A stretch of 64,000 nucleotides of DNA from Torreya grandis (GCA_037957365.1 JARHVA010002374.1:673501-737500), one strand, 5' to 3'. Counted from the first letter of the stretch, positions 11,228 to 25,251 are shown. Notes: a model not told the origin generated them from the sequence alone. Numbers and translations are program-made.

Positions 11228-11573
11228 TGTTAGTGTAGGATATTTATTATTAAATTTATTTATGGATTATCCTTACACATTTAGATTTATCTTGTTTAGG
11301 TGTTAGTGGTTGAGAGGATGAGTTCTAGTTATAGTTTCACCTGGAGTTCAACTGAGTACCACTATGAGTTCCATAGTGAATTACAGTCAGTCCCCTAATG
11401 AGTTCTCTTATGAGTTAAATCCCCCTAATCCTAAATATTCCTTTTTGTCAAGATATTTTAAAATAACAGATAATGAAATATATTTGATTTATTCTATGTA
11501 TGGTGAAGCTTTCATGGCTTTAATAATGATCTCTTGGAGAGATCATGGATGAAGAGTTATATTAACTGTTTTA
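11228..11573 (+). repeat. E1 3' LTR
   Basis: Begins TGTTAGTGTAGGATATTTAT like the 5' LTR and ends near 11573, where the likely CA has decayed to TA. GAGGA follows, matching the GAGGG before the 5' LTR in four of five bases. Confidence 0.8.
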
Positions 11574-11984
11574 GAGGAGCCATATTCGATGGTAGCTAAT
11601 GATGTTGAAAAAGGTTGTTAGTAATAATTTTTGGACAATATATTCATTATCAGTACTTAGATAAGGTTTTCATTAACACTTATTAGAGATGGATTTATTA
11701 AATCTACATGGAGTCTAGAAACTATAAACAAATCTATCATAAAATTATTCATGCTTATGATTAAGTTCTCTAGACTGTCTTTGATGGTATAAAAAGTTAT
11801 TGAACAAGGTTTTAACTTATTACTAACAAATTTTAGAGTATTTATATTAACTATTATCATATAATATTTTCCTTAATAATTCTCTGAGTATAATCTCCTA
11901 AATGTACATGCATTAATTTTTTTAATGTTTTTAGGATTTCATGGGTTAACATTATTAAAACATATTAAATTAACATGAATTAAT
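11574..11984. repeat. Duplicated intergenic sequence, copy 1 (right half)
   Basis: From 11574 to about 11905 this is similar to 25482-25795, for example 'ttattaaatctacatgg' against 'ttcttaaatctatgtga', and 'tgtctttgatgg' against 'tgtctttgatga'. Together with about 1400-1609 it makes one copy of a sequence of about 0.6 kb, interrupted by E1. No gene seen. Confidence 0.65.
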
Positions 11985-14900
11985 TATTGTCACTTGAATT
12001 TGAATACTTTCAAGAGATGTCTCAGCTATCCTCATCCAAGTGGTATAATTGAAACACCTCTAGGCTTTTGTGTAACCTATGAATGAGGTGAATCTCTAGA
12101 TAGGCCTAGCTCCCTTGATGTACCACTTTAGATTACTACTACACCTAAAATTTAGGGGGAAAAGGGACAGATAAAAATGAAATCAAACTATATTAAGGGA
12201 GGTGATACACCAAATAAGTTGATGACTTCCAACCAGTTTCATGTTACACATGAAACCAAGAAACTAGCCAAACATACACTTCTCTAATCTGTATCTTCTC
12301 ACATAAATATTACATTATGAGGTTATGGATGAATGTTTAAGATAGGAGGAATAGATAAGAGGAATTTAATGTCACTAGTGAATATAATAACTCACTCAAC
12401 CTTGACACTTCCTACAACACTTCACGTGCCCTACAAGAAGAAGCTTTCTAACTGCAAATAGGATGAAAGAATGAGATAATATGCTAAGGAAATCATAGTT
12501 ATCACTAAGAAAGATAAATAATAAAAGTATAACATACTATGAATATTCATAAATAGGTAAAAATAAGTAGTCTTATTGATCAAATGGTATGAAAATGAGC
12601 ATGGCTTCACCATAATCAAGTGGAGCATAAGTTACAATGGCCAAAATGGCTAGTTCTTATAGAACTTGAGAGAGAGAAAGGAGAAGAGAACAGTCCAAGG
12701 GTCATAAGGAAACTTGTAAAATTGATAAAAGGAGTTAATTTTGAGTGAGAATAGGATGTGGGATGAACCATGCAAGGTTATAAGGAACAAGTGGCTCTCC
12801 AAGTCATAAAAATCTTGCAAAGTGGCATGAAAGCTCTTATTCTAGATCAAAAAATTGCCTTCATGATTTGAACCTATTTTAACATCCAAAAACTTATTAT
12901 GTATAGGTATTATGATTGGAGTGAATTTTAAGGCTTTAAAACATGCCTCTCCATGAATTGGTTATAGTCCTGGTCATCTATAGCCTTCCCAAAATGAGCT
13001 ATCACCATCTACAATCAAAATAACTCTTCTTTCATGAACCCTGCACACTTGGTGTCAAAATTGGATTTATTTTTCCATGAAAATGAATGGTATGGATTAT
13101 ATTACATGTTTAAATACCCTCCATGGCCTTATAATTCTTAGTTACACCCTAAAAAGGCTAACACTTAAAGTTTTCACACTTCTCACTAGCTTGGTCGCTA
13201 TGCCAGTTTTGATTGGCTAAGATGAAGCTATATTTTTTAAAACTTAGAAGTTGTTATTAAGAATTAAATGGAAATTATTGGTAATACCAATTCCCAATAC
13301 TTCTCTCAAATTTAGTTTCATCCTTAGACTCCTCCTGGAACCTATAAAACCCCTAAAACTATCAAAATTATGCTTTTATTTACCCTATATGTATAATTAT
13401 GTATAGTCTAAAAGCATGGGGGGTATCCTGAGAGAGTATTATACAAGTTAAAATAAATTTCATGATAAAAATATTCCATTATATCAACTTTACATCCTCA
13501 TTTTCTCCATAGGGTCTTGATTGAGGGTTTGCAAGGGTTTTAAGTAGTTTTTGTCTTTAAGCTTTGTTCATAAAGCCCCAACATTGGAATTACCATCAAA
13601 TTCCACAAAAACGATCTTAAAGACCCATAATAACCTCTCAAAAATACTTTTTAATCTATTCAAATCATCAAATAATATGTGAGCACCTCAACTTAGCCTA
13701 TTGATATCTTCTTTTATTTTACATAGGCCTAATGTTCTCTTTGAGCCCCAAAATGACATTATTATGGTTTTTGATGAAATAAAAAAGATTAAAACCTATA
13801 TATTCATCCTATAAAAATGTTTCAATTAGTTATAAGTCTCACTCCATACTATAAATCTAAGTAGTTCTCCATTTGGCTTTATGCCTAAAATGTGTTTAAT
13901 AGGCCTGCTTGCATACTTGAGGTTTTAAAACATCATATTGGGTATCATCCTCATAATAAGGGTTAATCATGTTGTATTTAATGTGTTAATTATTCTCATA
14001 AATTCTCCAATCTCTCATTTTCCCCATATCTCATCCCTTCTTCTACATTCTTTAAGGTTGCATGTTTTACTCACAAGAGAAGTATCCTCTGTTTGAGACA
14101 AAATAAAGGGTACTTCCCATTTTGTCTAGGAAAAATTATCATTTTAAGGGATTATCCAAGTCATGGAGATTATATATATAAAAATTTATCTCTTGGTTAG
14201 GTCATATGACCTACTAACTCTTCAAAAAACCAAATAGACTTCTAGAAAAGGAAGACTATGCAGGGTTCCAAGATGTGGATTGTGCCTTGCTTGTCTAGAG
14301 CTCCTTTACTTGATTGATATAAAATTTTGAAAGTATCATGAGGTTATTATGACCATATTAAATGTATTCCAATATAATTTATTAATTCAACCCTATTTTA
14401 CCTTTCCATAAATCTTGCTCAGTCAAAACTGGGTTTTAACTATTGATTGAGTTTTGCTTATTTAGAGCCCCTGTAAGTGTTCTTTGGAATAGTTGGACCC
14501 TGACTTGATGTTACCAAAAAATTATTAAGACATAAAAATACCATTTTTAAATTAATTGGATCAATTTTCCCATGTTCATGCCATATTCACACCAAGAACA
14601 CTACTTTTGTGTTCATTGTTTGTCACAGTCATGTACAATGGTTGTAGGTGCTCATAAGGTCTTAAGGAATCTATGTAAGATTATTTTGCATTGTTAAATG
14701 TTCATAAAGGTAATCATGGATTTAAAGAAGGTGTTCATAGGTTTTATTTATCATTCCAACCCATTATATAATCTCTACATGTACCTTAAACTCATAAGAT
14801 TGAATTCTTCCCTCTACTGACTGTGAAACCTTGTCTTTTAATTCCTGTAGATGCACATGAGCTTTAATTAAGATTTAAAATGGTGTTTAGAGGCCTTATT

Positions 14901-17211
14901 TTAATACCTTCAGGTTAAAAATTATATTTTTTAAATTTCACTCAACTTTAATGTCCTAAAAAACCACTTAAACACCACCTTCTAGCCCACTATCTGTGTT
15001 CCCAATTGTAGGTGCATATTTTCCTTGAGAAGGAACACTTGTAGGTGTCCATGAAACCTGAAACACCCTGCTCAAACATAATCCTATGATCCTTGTGAAT
15101 ATTTTAACACTATTAAATCAATTAAATCATCTTATCCATGAGGTAACTCTTTGTCTTCAACCTTAGGATATCAACTATTATTCAACCTCAGGATATCAAC
15201 TATTATCCAACCTCAAACCTATAGATAAGAATGCAGGGTTTCAACATTTTTGTAGGCAACTTTGAGGCCCCAAACAACTTCTTTCCTCTTACTTTTTGAC
15301 TCCCATATTTGGAATATGTCTTATAAATGTAAGATAATAAAATATTTACCTATTTATATGCTTCGGCTCCCTTTTCATCCCTATTACTATCTATCAACAA
15401 TACACCTCAGACCTCTATTTTCTCATTTTAGGGAAAAGGTCCATGTACATTGTCATTTGACTTTAGAGCATGTTTCCAACCTCTATTTTTAAATTTAACA
15501 CCTAAAATGAGTCTTTAAAGGTTTCCAAATCATACTAGGAAATCAAAAAGGTTTACATCTCATACTTCAACCTTTCTATATGGCTATTTGGCTCTCTGTT
15601 AACACCTATAGGTGGTTATTTGCAGATCTATAAGTAGTAGTATAAGATGGTAGGTAGAAAACATGAATTATGAGATTTAAATTAATGTTGATATCCTTAA
15701 ATGATTTAAAATATAATATTTAATTATAAATACATTTCTCAACACAAAACTCCCTTTCAACATGATTGACCTTCATGAGATAGCTGTACATGTCCATTAA
15801 TGGTAGGAGATTGTGAGTTTAGGCAGTGGACAAAATTTGGATAAAGTATGTTGATGAATGATATCATTAACCTACATATTCTCATTATAAATCCCTCAAA
15901 TGAGTGTTTTTACTTATTATAATATTTATACAAGTCTAAAAATACATGTTCTAATGTGAAAACCTCTGACAAACAAATGTTATAGAGCAAGCAATGGTGT
16001 CTAATGGCTAGTTAGTGTGGTGTATGACATTATAACCAAAAAAAATATTATTAAAACCATCAAATAGACTCTCCAAAATTATTTGTCTTGACTAAGTTTA
16101 TATATCCTAAATACCACCCCAAGAACATGTTAAATAGGATTTATACATGTGACTGCAAGTTAAAGTGAGTGGAGAGTTGACTATGAGGAAGGCAAGACTG
16201 ACTATTGATCAAAATATGGTGTCATGAGATTAAAAATTAAGGGAATATGATAAATATGGCCTTGATACCTCTATAAAAATCACATCACATCCCTATGAGA
16301 CCTCTGAAGAGAAACACATAGTCTGCAATAAAGAAAACTGACTGAGACTACACATGGTGACACCTTCCTATAACATGAGATAACTTACCCATAAAAACAC
16401 AATTAAATGTGAAAATAAAAATGGAGATAATATAATAAGATAAACCACATCCTTTGGATTCAACATCACCAACTGGTTCATATGGACTTGCCAAAAATGG
16501 ATTAAAACTTATATGGTGTATGAAACAACAAGCAAAAAAACATAGTCAACTTCATGAGGATGGTTCATAGAGCACGCAAAACCATTATTAGAAATATTTT
16601 TATGGAAATAAATATATTTTAGTTTAATTTTACCTTCCAAAATAATTTGACTTATAAGTTCTCTTGCTAAATGTACCAAGTATAAACCTAAAGATTGGTT
16701 TTGTGTGTCTAGAAGGGTGAAGGAGTAGAATAGTTTTAGCTCAAAAATGGAACTTATAGAGAATTTTAATCAAAAATATGAGTTTTAGGAATATAAAGAT
16801 ACATTTCATGACCTTATCCCACATGTTACCTTCTCCCATGGGTCGTATAAGTGCTAAACTTCCCTTTTTTAGTTAGTTTCTTGAATTTTAGTTAGATAGC
16901 CTACAATATTTTGATTGAACTAATATTAATGATAGGGTATCTAACCTCTTAGATGATTTTAATGAAAAAATTACACATATACACCTTGGTAACCATGCCA
17001 CTTGCATTTATGACCCCTAAAAGCCCATTAAATGACCCAAAATGGAAAATTGACTAATATGACTAAGACCAAGGCTAGGATGACATTAAATGACATCAAA
17101 TAACTTATAATACACCCCATGAAAAATAATAGACCCTATAAAACATCTAAAAATTTATGTTTTTACCGATATACACCCAAATTTCACTTGCAGGGTCAAA
17201 TTTGGTCAACA
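11985..17211 (-). repeat. E3 LTR, left copy (3' LTR in element orientation)
   Basis: Starts tattgtcactt and ends ggtcaaca on the plus strand. Colinear with 20041-25246 over the whole length, including 'gggctagctcccttgatgta'-type phrases near the left end. A motif like gtaggtg(c/t) recurs (about 14645, 15007, 15041, 15611). No coding content is visible: the open frames, for example 15262-15492, have no counterpart in the other LTR. Confidence 0.85.
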
Positions 17212-18036
17212 AATTGGTGACTCATAGGGGTAACATGGCTATTATGCTAACTAGACTAGTAGCCTGATCAGTCCATTAGGATTAGGAAGTCATCTAAGGT
17301 ATGAAACACAATAAGGGGACTTTAACCATTGACAAAAATCTAGATGAAGACAAGATAACTAATTACTTCAACCACATAAAATAAAGGACACACACAAGCA
17401 AAGAAAACACACTAACAAGATACACATGTGCATAAGGCACTTATTGGAATTAGAAAACAAACTATTATTCATAGCTATAAACTAAGCATACCTACTTTAT
17501 AGGATCAAAAGGAAAGTTTCTTGAATATTCTTCTTCATGAGATGAGTCATAGTGCCAAGCATGTTTCTCCTTGGATTGAATGTTTTGTAGATCAAACCTA
17601 TTCCTTGGCACTTCACTTGATTTGATCTCAAGTAGATCATCCTTAAATAGGTCTCAAATGTATATATATTCCTCTTTAACTTGTACACATACCTCATACT
17701 TCTGCCTACTCTTCATCTCATGATCAACTGGTATCTTGTTGGTAGGCATGGCTTCAAGAGGATTGGTTTCTTGTTCCTTAGAAGATTGATGCTAATAAGA
17801 GCTTGTTACATCATTTAAGTGATGATGTGTTTATTCCAACTGATTTAGAGGATTATATCCCATTTTTATGACTTCAAACATATCATCATGAAATTCATAT
17901 ACCTTTCAGAATGATAGATTTAAAAGTTACCTTTTCTTTGCATACTCACTTGAGTGCCAAGGATGCCTTCTCCATATTTGACTAGATCATAGCCTCCTTG
18001 AAGAGGAGTATAACCTAATCCAATTATTTCAAATAA
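17212..18036 (-). other. E3 interior, leftmost part, no clear gene
   Basis: Lies between the left LTR and the recognisable end of the decayed coding tract. In element orientation it is the 3' untranslated region. The minus-strand frame of 66 codons at 17497-17697 may be a further remnant of the tract, without a recognisable motif. Confidence 0.4.
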
Positions 18037-19838
18037 TTAATCCAAAGTATGATTAATAAATTGTCCTTTCCCATCCGTGATATCTTCAAAAGTGATGGAA
18101 GAACCAATGATGATTTCCTCTTTGGAAAAAGGAAAACATTCTTCCTCATCAACCCAATAAAAAGTTTCCACAAAATAAATCACCTCTTCTTCATCATTTA
18201 GGACCTTTGGAAGGATCTCAAGTTCCATCTCAATTTTCATAACATGAATTTTGTTTTCAAGGGCTGAAATTTTTTCCATTTCTTTCTCTTTCTTTATGAT
18301 TCCAAGACTAGGCATTTTGAAGTCATGCGACTTAGTCCAATTATGCTGCCAAGGAGTTACACCTTCTTCAAGCAAGAGTTCTAAATTTCACTCAAAAAAA
18401 TTCTCATCTCTATGTTCTCATACCATATTTACATCAAGGGAAATGGTGATAGGGTGAGGACAAGATGAACTAGTTAGTAGAGGTGGTACATAAAACTCAA
18501 AATCAGATTGAGAATGAATTATAGGGGATTCTTTTGGGAGCTCTTGAGGAAGGGGAGGTAGACCTTAGGATAAAATATCTTGGTTTTATTACTTTAATTA
18601 TATAATAACTTAATTCACATCTAATTTTTATTTATCACTTTCTTGAGTGAGGTTATATGGGGTGTGTTTAGGCATAGGATCTTCTTTTGGGTCTAAACCT
18701 TCCATCACACCTTGACTTAGCAATTTCATCTTTGACTCTAACTCTTCAGTTTTATTGGATAGGTTATATTGGAAAATTATTTCTTATATTTCATAGGATT
18801 CATCATATGGATGAGGATTACAAGAGGGATCATATGGAGGACAAGAGGTTTCTTGAGGAAGGGTGAGAGGGGTTTGTGTAGGATCAAGATCCTTCTCAAC
18901 TTCACATTCTTTATCAAGAATTTTATCCTCTTTATTTTCCCATGAATCCAATATCTTATTATAACTTAGGATATTTATATTAAGAGTATTTTCTTGAGGT
19001 AGTGATTCACTTTGAGTAGTGGTTGAAGTGTTAAAGAAACTTGGGCTCTCCTTAGGCTTCGAATCTCCACCTTATCTCCAACTTGGAATGTCATATCTAG
19101 AGGTATCTTCTTGAGGTGGGGATGTAATGGGAGAGGGAAATGAGGGATTGAATTCCACTTAATTTTTTGATAAAATTTACTACTGCATATACATATTATC
19201 CAACTCAATTTTCCTATTAATATTTCCTTAAAAAATAAGGCTTCTCTTCTCAACTTTCTCTTCCAACTGATTGGGAAAAGGATGACTTTGGTAAGCTTGA
19301 TTAGGTTCATGAGAAAGGGTCAAGTAGGACTAATATAAATCTTGGGGAAGTGGATATCAATATTGATAGGTTTGGTGAGGCTATCTTTCATTAATTATAA
19401 GCCCATCCTCTAAGGAAGAAACCAAGCCACTCACATCTAGCATCTCACTTGTGAGCCTTTACCAATTGGCTCTCTCAATAGGTGCACACTCTCTTTTGAC
19501 TAGCTATAATGCATCTCTCACCTTATGAATAATATGAATAAGAACCTCTTGACTACATCCCCTTAGAGTATCAAGATCCAACATGTACCTCTCATAGCCC
19601 AAAAGAGTTTGATTGAAAGTGGAAATGGACTGATTAAAGAAGTGACTAGGTTGAGTAGGAGAAGATATTGAGAAGGCTGGTTATAAGACTGATACAATTA
19701 ATAATAAAGCTGGTTATAGGGCTGATAAGGATCATGAAAATACTGGTAAGAATCACACCAAGGCTGATAGGGAGTGCCATATGTAGGATATGTCTTGCCA
19801 ACTTATGTAAACTAGTATTTAACACTAAAATTAGCCAT
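18037..19838 (-). pseudogene. E3 internal coding tract of unknown function
   Basis: The minus strand reads as protein over about 1.8 kb with some stops and frameshifts. A start at ATG 19838-19836 is followed within 90 residues by a Tyr/Gln/Pro-rich part with repeated YQPYNQ-like words (about 19640-19790). An acidic, Pro-rich part follows (for example 'SPPQEDTSRYDIPSW' near 19100). Then comes a segment around 18670-18850 with 'EELESKMKLLSQGVMEGLD'. An open frame 18375-18037 of 112 codons has charged, helical character ('EKISALENKIHVMKIEMEL'). I recognise no capsid, zinc-knuckle, protease, RT or integrase motif. It may be a gag-like or element-specific protein; the function is unknown. Confidence 0.55.
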
Positions 19839-20017
19839 GAAAATTTATTGGGAAGCAATAACACAAAGAAAATATTGAAAAGAATCATCAAAGGAAAACC
19901 TAGGCTTATTAACCAATTGATATAAGTTTGGATTCAGCATTGATGATTAGATAGATGCCCCTGAAGGTTGATTTTTGAAAGATAACACCAAAAGTCTTTC
20001 AACATCTTAGACCAAGA

Positions 20018-20035
20018 GTCCCATCGAGTGTGCCA
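20018..20035 (-). promoter_or_regulatory. E3 primer-binding site
   Basis: Minus strand TGGCACACTCGATGGGAC, separated from the LTR by 5 bp. It differs from the E6 primer site (49457-49474) at three positions, all transitions. TGG at its start pairs with a tRNA CCA end. I could not name the tRNA. Confidence 0.75.
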
Positions 20036-20040
20036 AAAAC

Positions 20041-23000
20041 TATTTTCACTTATATTTTCACCCTTTTAGGAGATGTCTCATCTCTCATCATCCAAGTGGC
20101 ACAATTGAAACACATATAGGATTGTGGGTAGCCTATAAATGAGGTGAATCTCTAGATAGGGCTAGCTCCCTTGATGTACCATTTTGGATCACTACTACAT
20201 CTAAGATTTGGGGGGGGGGGAAAGGGAGAGAGAAAACTAAAACAAAACTATCCTAAGGGAGGTGATACACCAAATAAGTTTATGAATTCCAACTAGCTAC
20301 ATGTTACATATGAAACCAAGAGACTAACCAAACATACACTTCTCCAATATACATCTTCTAACATCAATATTACATTATGAGGTTATGGATGAATTTTTAG
20401 GCTAAGAGGAATAGACAAGAGGCCTTTAATGGTACTAGTGAATAGAATAACTCATTCAACCTTGACACTTACTATAACACTTCACATGCTCTACAAGAAT
20501 AATATTTTGAAGTACAAATAGGATGAAAGAATGAGACAACATGCTAAGGAAATCATAGTTATCACTAAGCAAGCTCAATCATCCAAGTAGAAAATACTAT
20601 GAATAGTCATGAAGATGTAAAATTTATTAGTATTATTGATAAAATGGTATGAAAATGAGCATGGATTCACCATACTCAGGTGGAGCATAAGTTACAATGG
20701 CCAAAATGGTTAGTTCTTATAAAACTTGAGAGAGAGAGGAGAAGAGAGAAGTCCCAGGGTCACAAGGACACTTGTAAAAATTATAAAAGGAGTCAATTGT
20801 GCATGAAAATAGTAGTTGGGATGAACCATGCAAGGTTATAATGAACAAGTGGCTCTCCAAATGATAAAACTCTTGCAAAGTGGCATGAAAGCTCTTATTT
20901 TGGCTCAGAAAACTACCTTCATAATTTAAACCTATTTGAACATCCCAAATATTATTAGGGATAGGTAAGATTATTTTAATGAATGGTAAGTATTTAAAAC
21001 ATGACTCTTCATGTATTGGTTATAGTCATGGTCATCTAGAACCTTCCAAAAATGAGCTATCACCATCTATAGTCGAAATAACTCTTCTTTCATGCACACT
21101 ACACACTTGGCCTCAAAATTGGATTAAATTTTCCATAAAAATACTTGTGATGGATTTTATTATATGTTTCAAGACCCTCCATGGAATTATACTACTTTGG
21201 TACACCTTAAAATGGCTCACACTTGAAGTTTTCACACTTCTCACTAGCATGGTCACTATGCCAGTTTTGATTGGTTGAGATGAAGCTATTTGTTTAAACA
21301 CTTAGGAGTTTTTATAAATAATTAAATGTAAATTATTGGTTATAAAAATTCATAATCATTATCCCAATTTTTTTCATCTTCATACTCCTCCTGGAACCTA
21401 AAAAATACATAAAATAGTCAAAAGTACCCTATTTTGTACCTTGTCTGTATAATTTCATACAGTCCAAAAGCATAGGAGGTATCTTGAGAGAGTATTATAT
21501 AATTTAAAATAAATTTAATTATCAAAATATTCCATTATACCAGCTTCCCATAGTTATTTTCTCCATTGGGTCTTGACTTAGGGTTTGCAAGGGTTTTAGG
21601 TAGTTTTTGTCTTTAAGCTTTGTTCATAAAGCCCCGACATTGGAATTGCTAATAAAATTACACAAACATGATATTAAATACCCTTAATAAACTATAAAAA
21701 ATCCTTTTTACTCTATGAAAATCCTTGAAGAAGATATGATCACCTCAACTTAGCATATTGATCTCTCCCTTTGCTTTATATAGGCCTAATGTTGCCTTTG
21801 AGCCCCAAAATGACCATTTTATGGTTTCTCATGAAATAAAAATATTTAACACCTATATATTCATCCTATAAACATGTTTAAATTATTTATAATTCTAAAT
21901 CCATACTATAAATGAAAGTGGTTCTCCATTTGGCTTTAGGCCTAAACTGTGTTTAACAGGCCTGCTTGCATACTTGAGGGTTTAAAACATCATATTAGGT
22001 ATCATCCATATAATTATGGTTCCTCATGTTGGTTTAAATTTTTTAAATCTTATAATAACTTCTAAAATTTCCTTTTTGTCCCTTATATCATCCATTCTTC
22101 TACATTCCTTAAGGTTGCAGGTTTTAATCACAAGGGAAGTAACCTCTATCTAAGATAAAATAGAGGGTACTTCCCTTATTTGTCCAATAAAAATTGTAAT
22201 TTGTAGGGATTATACAAGTAATGGATATGATTTATAAAAAAACCGAGCTCTTTTTTAGGTCATATGACCTTCTAACTCTTTAAAAAACCAAACAAACTTC
22301 TAGAAAAGGAAGACTTTGCAGGGTTCCAAGATGTGGACTTTGCCTTGCTTGTCTAGAGCTCCTTTACTTTCTTGATAGAAAAATATGAGAGTATCAAGAG
22401 GTTATTATGACCATAATAAGGTATTATAATCTCATTTATTAATTCAACCCCTATTTTACCTTTTCATACATCTTTCTCAATCAAAATTGGGTTTTAACTA
22501 TTGATTGAGTTTTGCTTGTTTAGAGCCCATGTAGGTGTTCTTTGCAATAGTTGGAACCTAAATTGATGTTACCAAAACCTTATTAATACATAAAAATACC
22601 ATTTGGATATTAATTGGATCAATTTTACGCATGTTCATGCCATATTCACACCAAGAACATTTATTTCTTGTTCACTATTTGTCACAGTCATGTACAATGG
22701 TTGTAGGTGCTCATAGGGTCTTAAGGAATATATGTAAGCTTGTTTTGAATTGTTAAAGGTTAATGGAGGTCATAATGGATTTTAAAAATGTTTAAAAATG
22801 TTTTATTTATGATTCCAACCCATTATATACTCTTTACATGTACCTTGAACTAATAAGATTGAGTTCTTCCGTCTACTGACTGTGAAACCTTGTCTTTTGA
22901 TTCTTGTAAGTGCACATGAGATTTAATTGAGCTTGTAAATGGTGTTTAGAGGAATTATTTTAATACATTTATGTAAAAAATTATATATTTTTACTTTAAC

Positions 23001-25246
23001 TCAACTTTAATTTCCTAAAACATGACTTAGACACCACCTACCAGCCCACTATGTATCTTCCCAGTTGTAGGTGCATATTTTCCCTAAGAAGGCACACCTA
23101 TAGGTGTCCATGAAACCTGAAACCCCCTAATCCAACATAATTATAATTATATTCATGAGTATTTTAATACTATTAAATAAATATAATCATCTTATCCATG
23201 AGGGAATGATTTGTTTTCAACCTTAGGATATCAACTGTCATTCAACCTCAAACCTGTATATAAAAATGTAGGGTTTTAGTGTTTTTATAGGCAACTTTGA
23301 GGCCCCAAACAACCTCTTTCCACTTACTTTATGCATTCCATATTTGGAATATCTCTTATCAATTTTAGAGACTACAATATTTACCTATTTAGATGATTCA
23401 AATCCCTTTGCATTCCTATTACCAGCTATCAACAAAATGCCTCAGACCTCTATTTTCTCATTTTAGGGAAAAGGTCCCTGTACACTATCATCTAACCTTA
23501 GAACATGTTTCCAGCCTCCAGTTGTAAATTTAACACCTAAAATGAGTCTATCAGGTCTAAAAAACATACTAGGAAATAAATAAGGTTTCCATCTCATACT
23601 TTAACCTTTTTATATGGCTATTTGGATCCCTTTTAACACCTGTAGGTAGTTATTTATAGGTATGTAGGTAGTAGTATAAAAGGGGGGTAGAAAACATGAT
23701 TTATGATATTCAAATGAATATTAAGCTCCTTAAATTATTTAAAATATAATATTTCATTTCCAAGACCTTGATCAGCTCAAAACTCCCTTTCAACGTGATT
23801 GACCTTCATGAGATAGTTGTACATGTCCATTAATGGCAGGAGACTGTGAGTTTAGGTAATGGATAGAATTTGGACAAAGTATGTTGATTAATGATGTCAT
23901 GAAACTACATAGTCTCATTATCAATCCATCAAATGAGTGTTTTTCCTTATGAGTATCTTGATACAAGTCTTAAAACACCTATTCCAATGTGAAAACCTCC
24001 TATAAACAAATGCTATAGAGTAAGCAATGGTGTCGAGTGGCTGTTTAGTGTGGTGTATGAACTTGTAACCAACCAAAATCTTATTTAAACCTTAAAATAA
24101 ACTCTCCCCAATTATTTATGTCTTGAATAAGTTGATATATCCTCAATACCACCCCATGAACATGGTAAACATGATTTATATATGTGACTGCAAGTAAAAG
24201 TGAGTTAAGAGTTGACTATGAGGAAGGCAAGACTGAATATTGATCAAAACATGGTGTCATGAGATTAAAAATGAATGGAAAGTGATCAATATGGCATTTA
24301 TAAATTTTAAAACATAAACTCACATCCCTATGAGACCTCTGAAGAGAAACACATAGTCTACAATAAAGAAAATTGACTGAGACTGCACATGGTGACACCT
24401 TCCTACAACATGAGATAAATTGACCATAAAAACACCATGAAACATGAAAATAAACATGGAGATCATCTAAGAAGATATACCACATCCTCTGGAGTCAAAA
24501 TTACCAATTTGTTTGTATGGACTTGCCCAAAATGGACCAAAACCTACAGGGTACATGAAATAGTAAGCAAAAAAAGATAGCCAACTTTATGAGGATGGTT
24601 CATAGAGCACAAGCCACCATTCTTAAAAATATTTTTATGGAAATGAATCTCTTTGAGTGTAATTTCACCTTCCAAGGAATTTGACCTAGAAGTTCTCTTG
24701 TTGACTGTACAAAGTACAAACTTGAAGACTGGTTCTATGTGTCTAAAAGGGTGAAGGAGTAGAATGGTTTTAGCTCAAAAATGGCACTTTTAGAGCATTC
24801 CAAACATTGATATGAGTGTGAGGAAGATGAATATACATTCCATTACCTTCTCCCATGTGTCACCTTCCCCCATGGGCTGTACAAGTGCCAAACTCCCCTT
24901 TTTTAGTTAGTTTCTTAAATTTCAATTGGATAACCTATAATATTCTAATTGAACTAGCATTATTAATATGGAATTTGACCTTTTGGACACTTAAAAGGAA
25001 AAAATTACACCTGGACACCTTAGGAACCATGCCCCTTGCATTTATGACCCTTAAAAGCCCACTAAATGACCCAAAATGACAAATTGACTAATATGACTAA
25101 GACCAAGGAAAGGATGACATTAAATGCTATCAAATAACTTATAATACACCCCATAAAAAAATACTAGACCCTCTAAAACATCTAAAACATTAATTCTTTA
25201 CCTATAGGGGCCCCAATTTGACCTATAGGGTCAAATTTGGTCAACA
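20041..25246 (-). repeat. E3 LTR, right copy (5' LTR in element orientation)
   Basis: Colinear with 11985-17211 and 21 bp shorter. Starts tattttcactt and ends ggtcaaca, followed by the TSD TTAAT. Many substitutions and small indels separate the copies, so the insertion is old. Both copies start TA rather than TG on the plus strand. Confidence 0.85.
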
Positions 25247-25251
25247 TTAAT

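Larger units (their letters stand above)
1610..11573 (+). mobile_element. E1: non-autonomous LTR retrotransposon, interrupted by copia element E2
   Basis: Two related terminal repeats (1610-1968 and 11228-11573) both begin TGTTAGTGTAGG. A degenerate tRNA-iMet-type primer site follows the left LTR and a polypurine tract (aggggggtg) precedes the right one, so the element reads on the plus strand. The flanks GAGGG (1605-1609) and GAGGA (11574-11578) fit a 5-bp TSD with one change. Without E2 the interior is only about 1.9 kb and shows no gag or pol motif, so the element was probably mobilised by another copia element. The paralogous sequence at 25430-25500 shows the empty site. Confidence 0.8.
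11985..25246 (-). mobile_element. E3: LARD-type LTR element with 5.2-kb LTRs
   Basis: Two direct repeats of 5227 and 5206 bp flank a 2829-bp interior, and a perfect 5-bp TSD TTAAT stands on both sides (11980-11984, 25247-25251). A primer-site-like 18-mer is on the minus strand 5 bp inside the right LTR, so the element reads leftwards. On that strand the LTR begins TGTTGACC. The interior shows no RT, integrase or gag motif, but carries a decayed coding tract on the minus strand. Very long LTRs with a short interior lacking pol match the LARD class of non-autonomous elements. I see no good polypurine tract next to 17212. Confidence 0.85.

Noticed and set aside
11985..25246. Segmental tandem duplication of host DNA
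   Set aside because: TTAAT on both outer sides, LTR-like ends and a primer site next to the right repeat show an LTR element instead.
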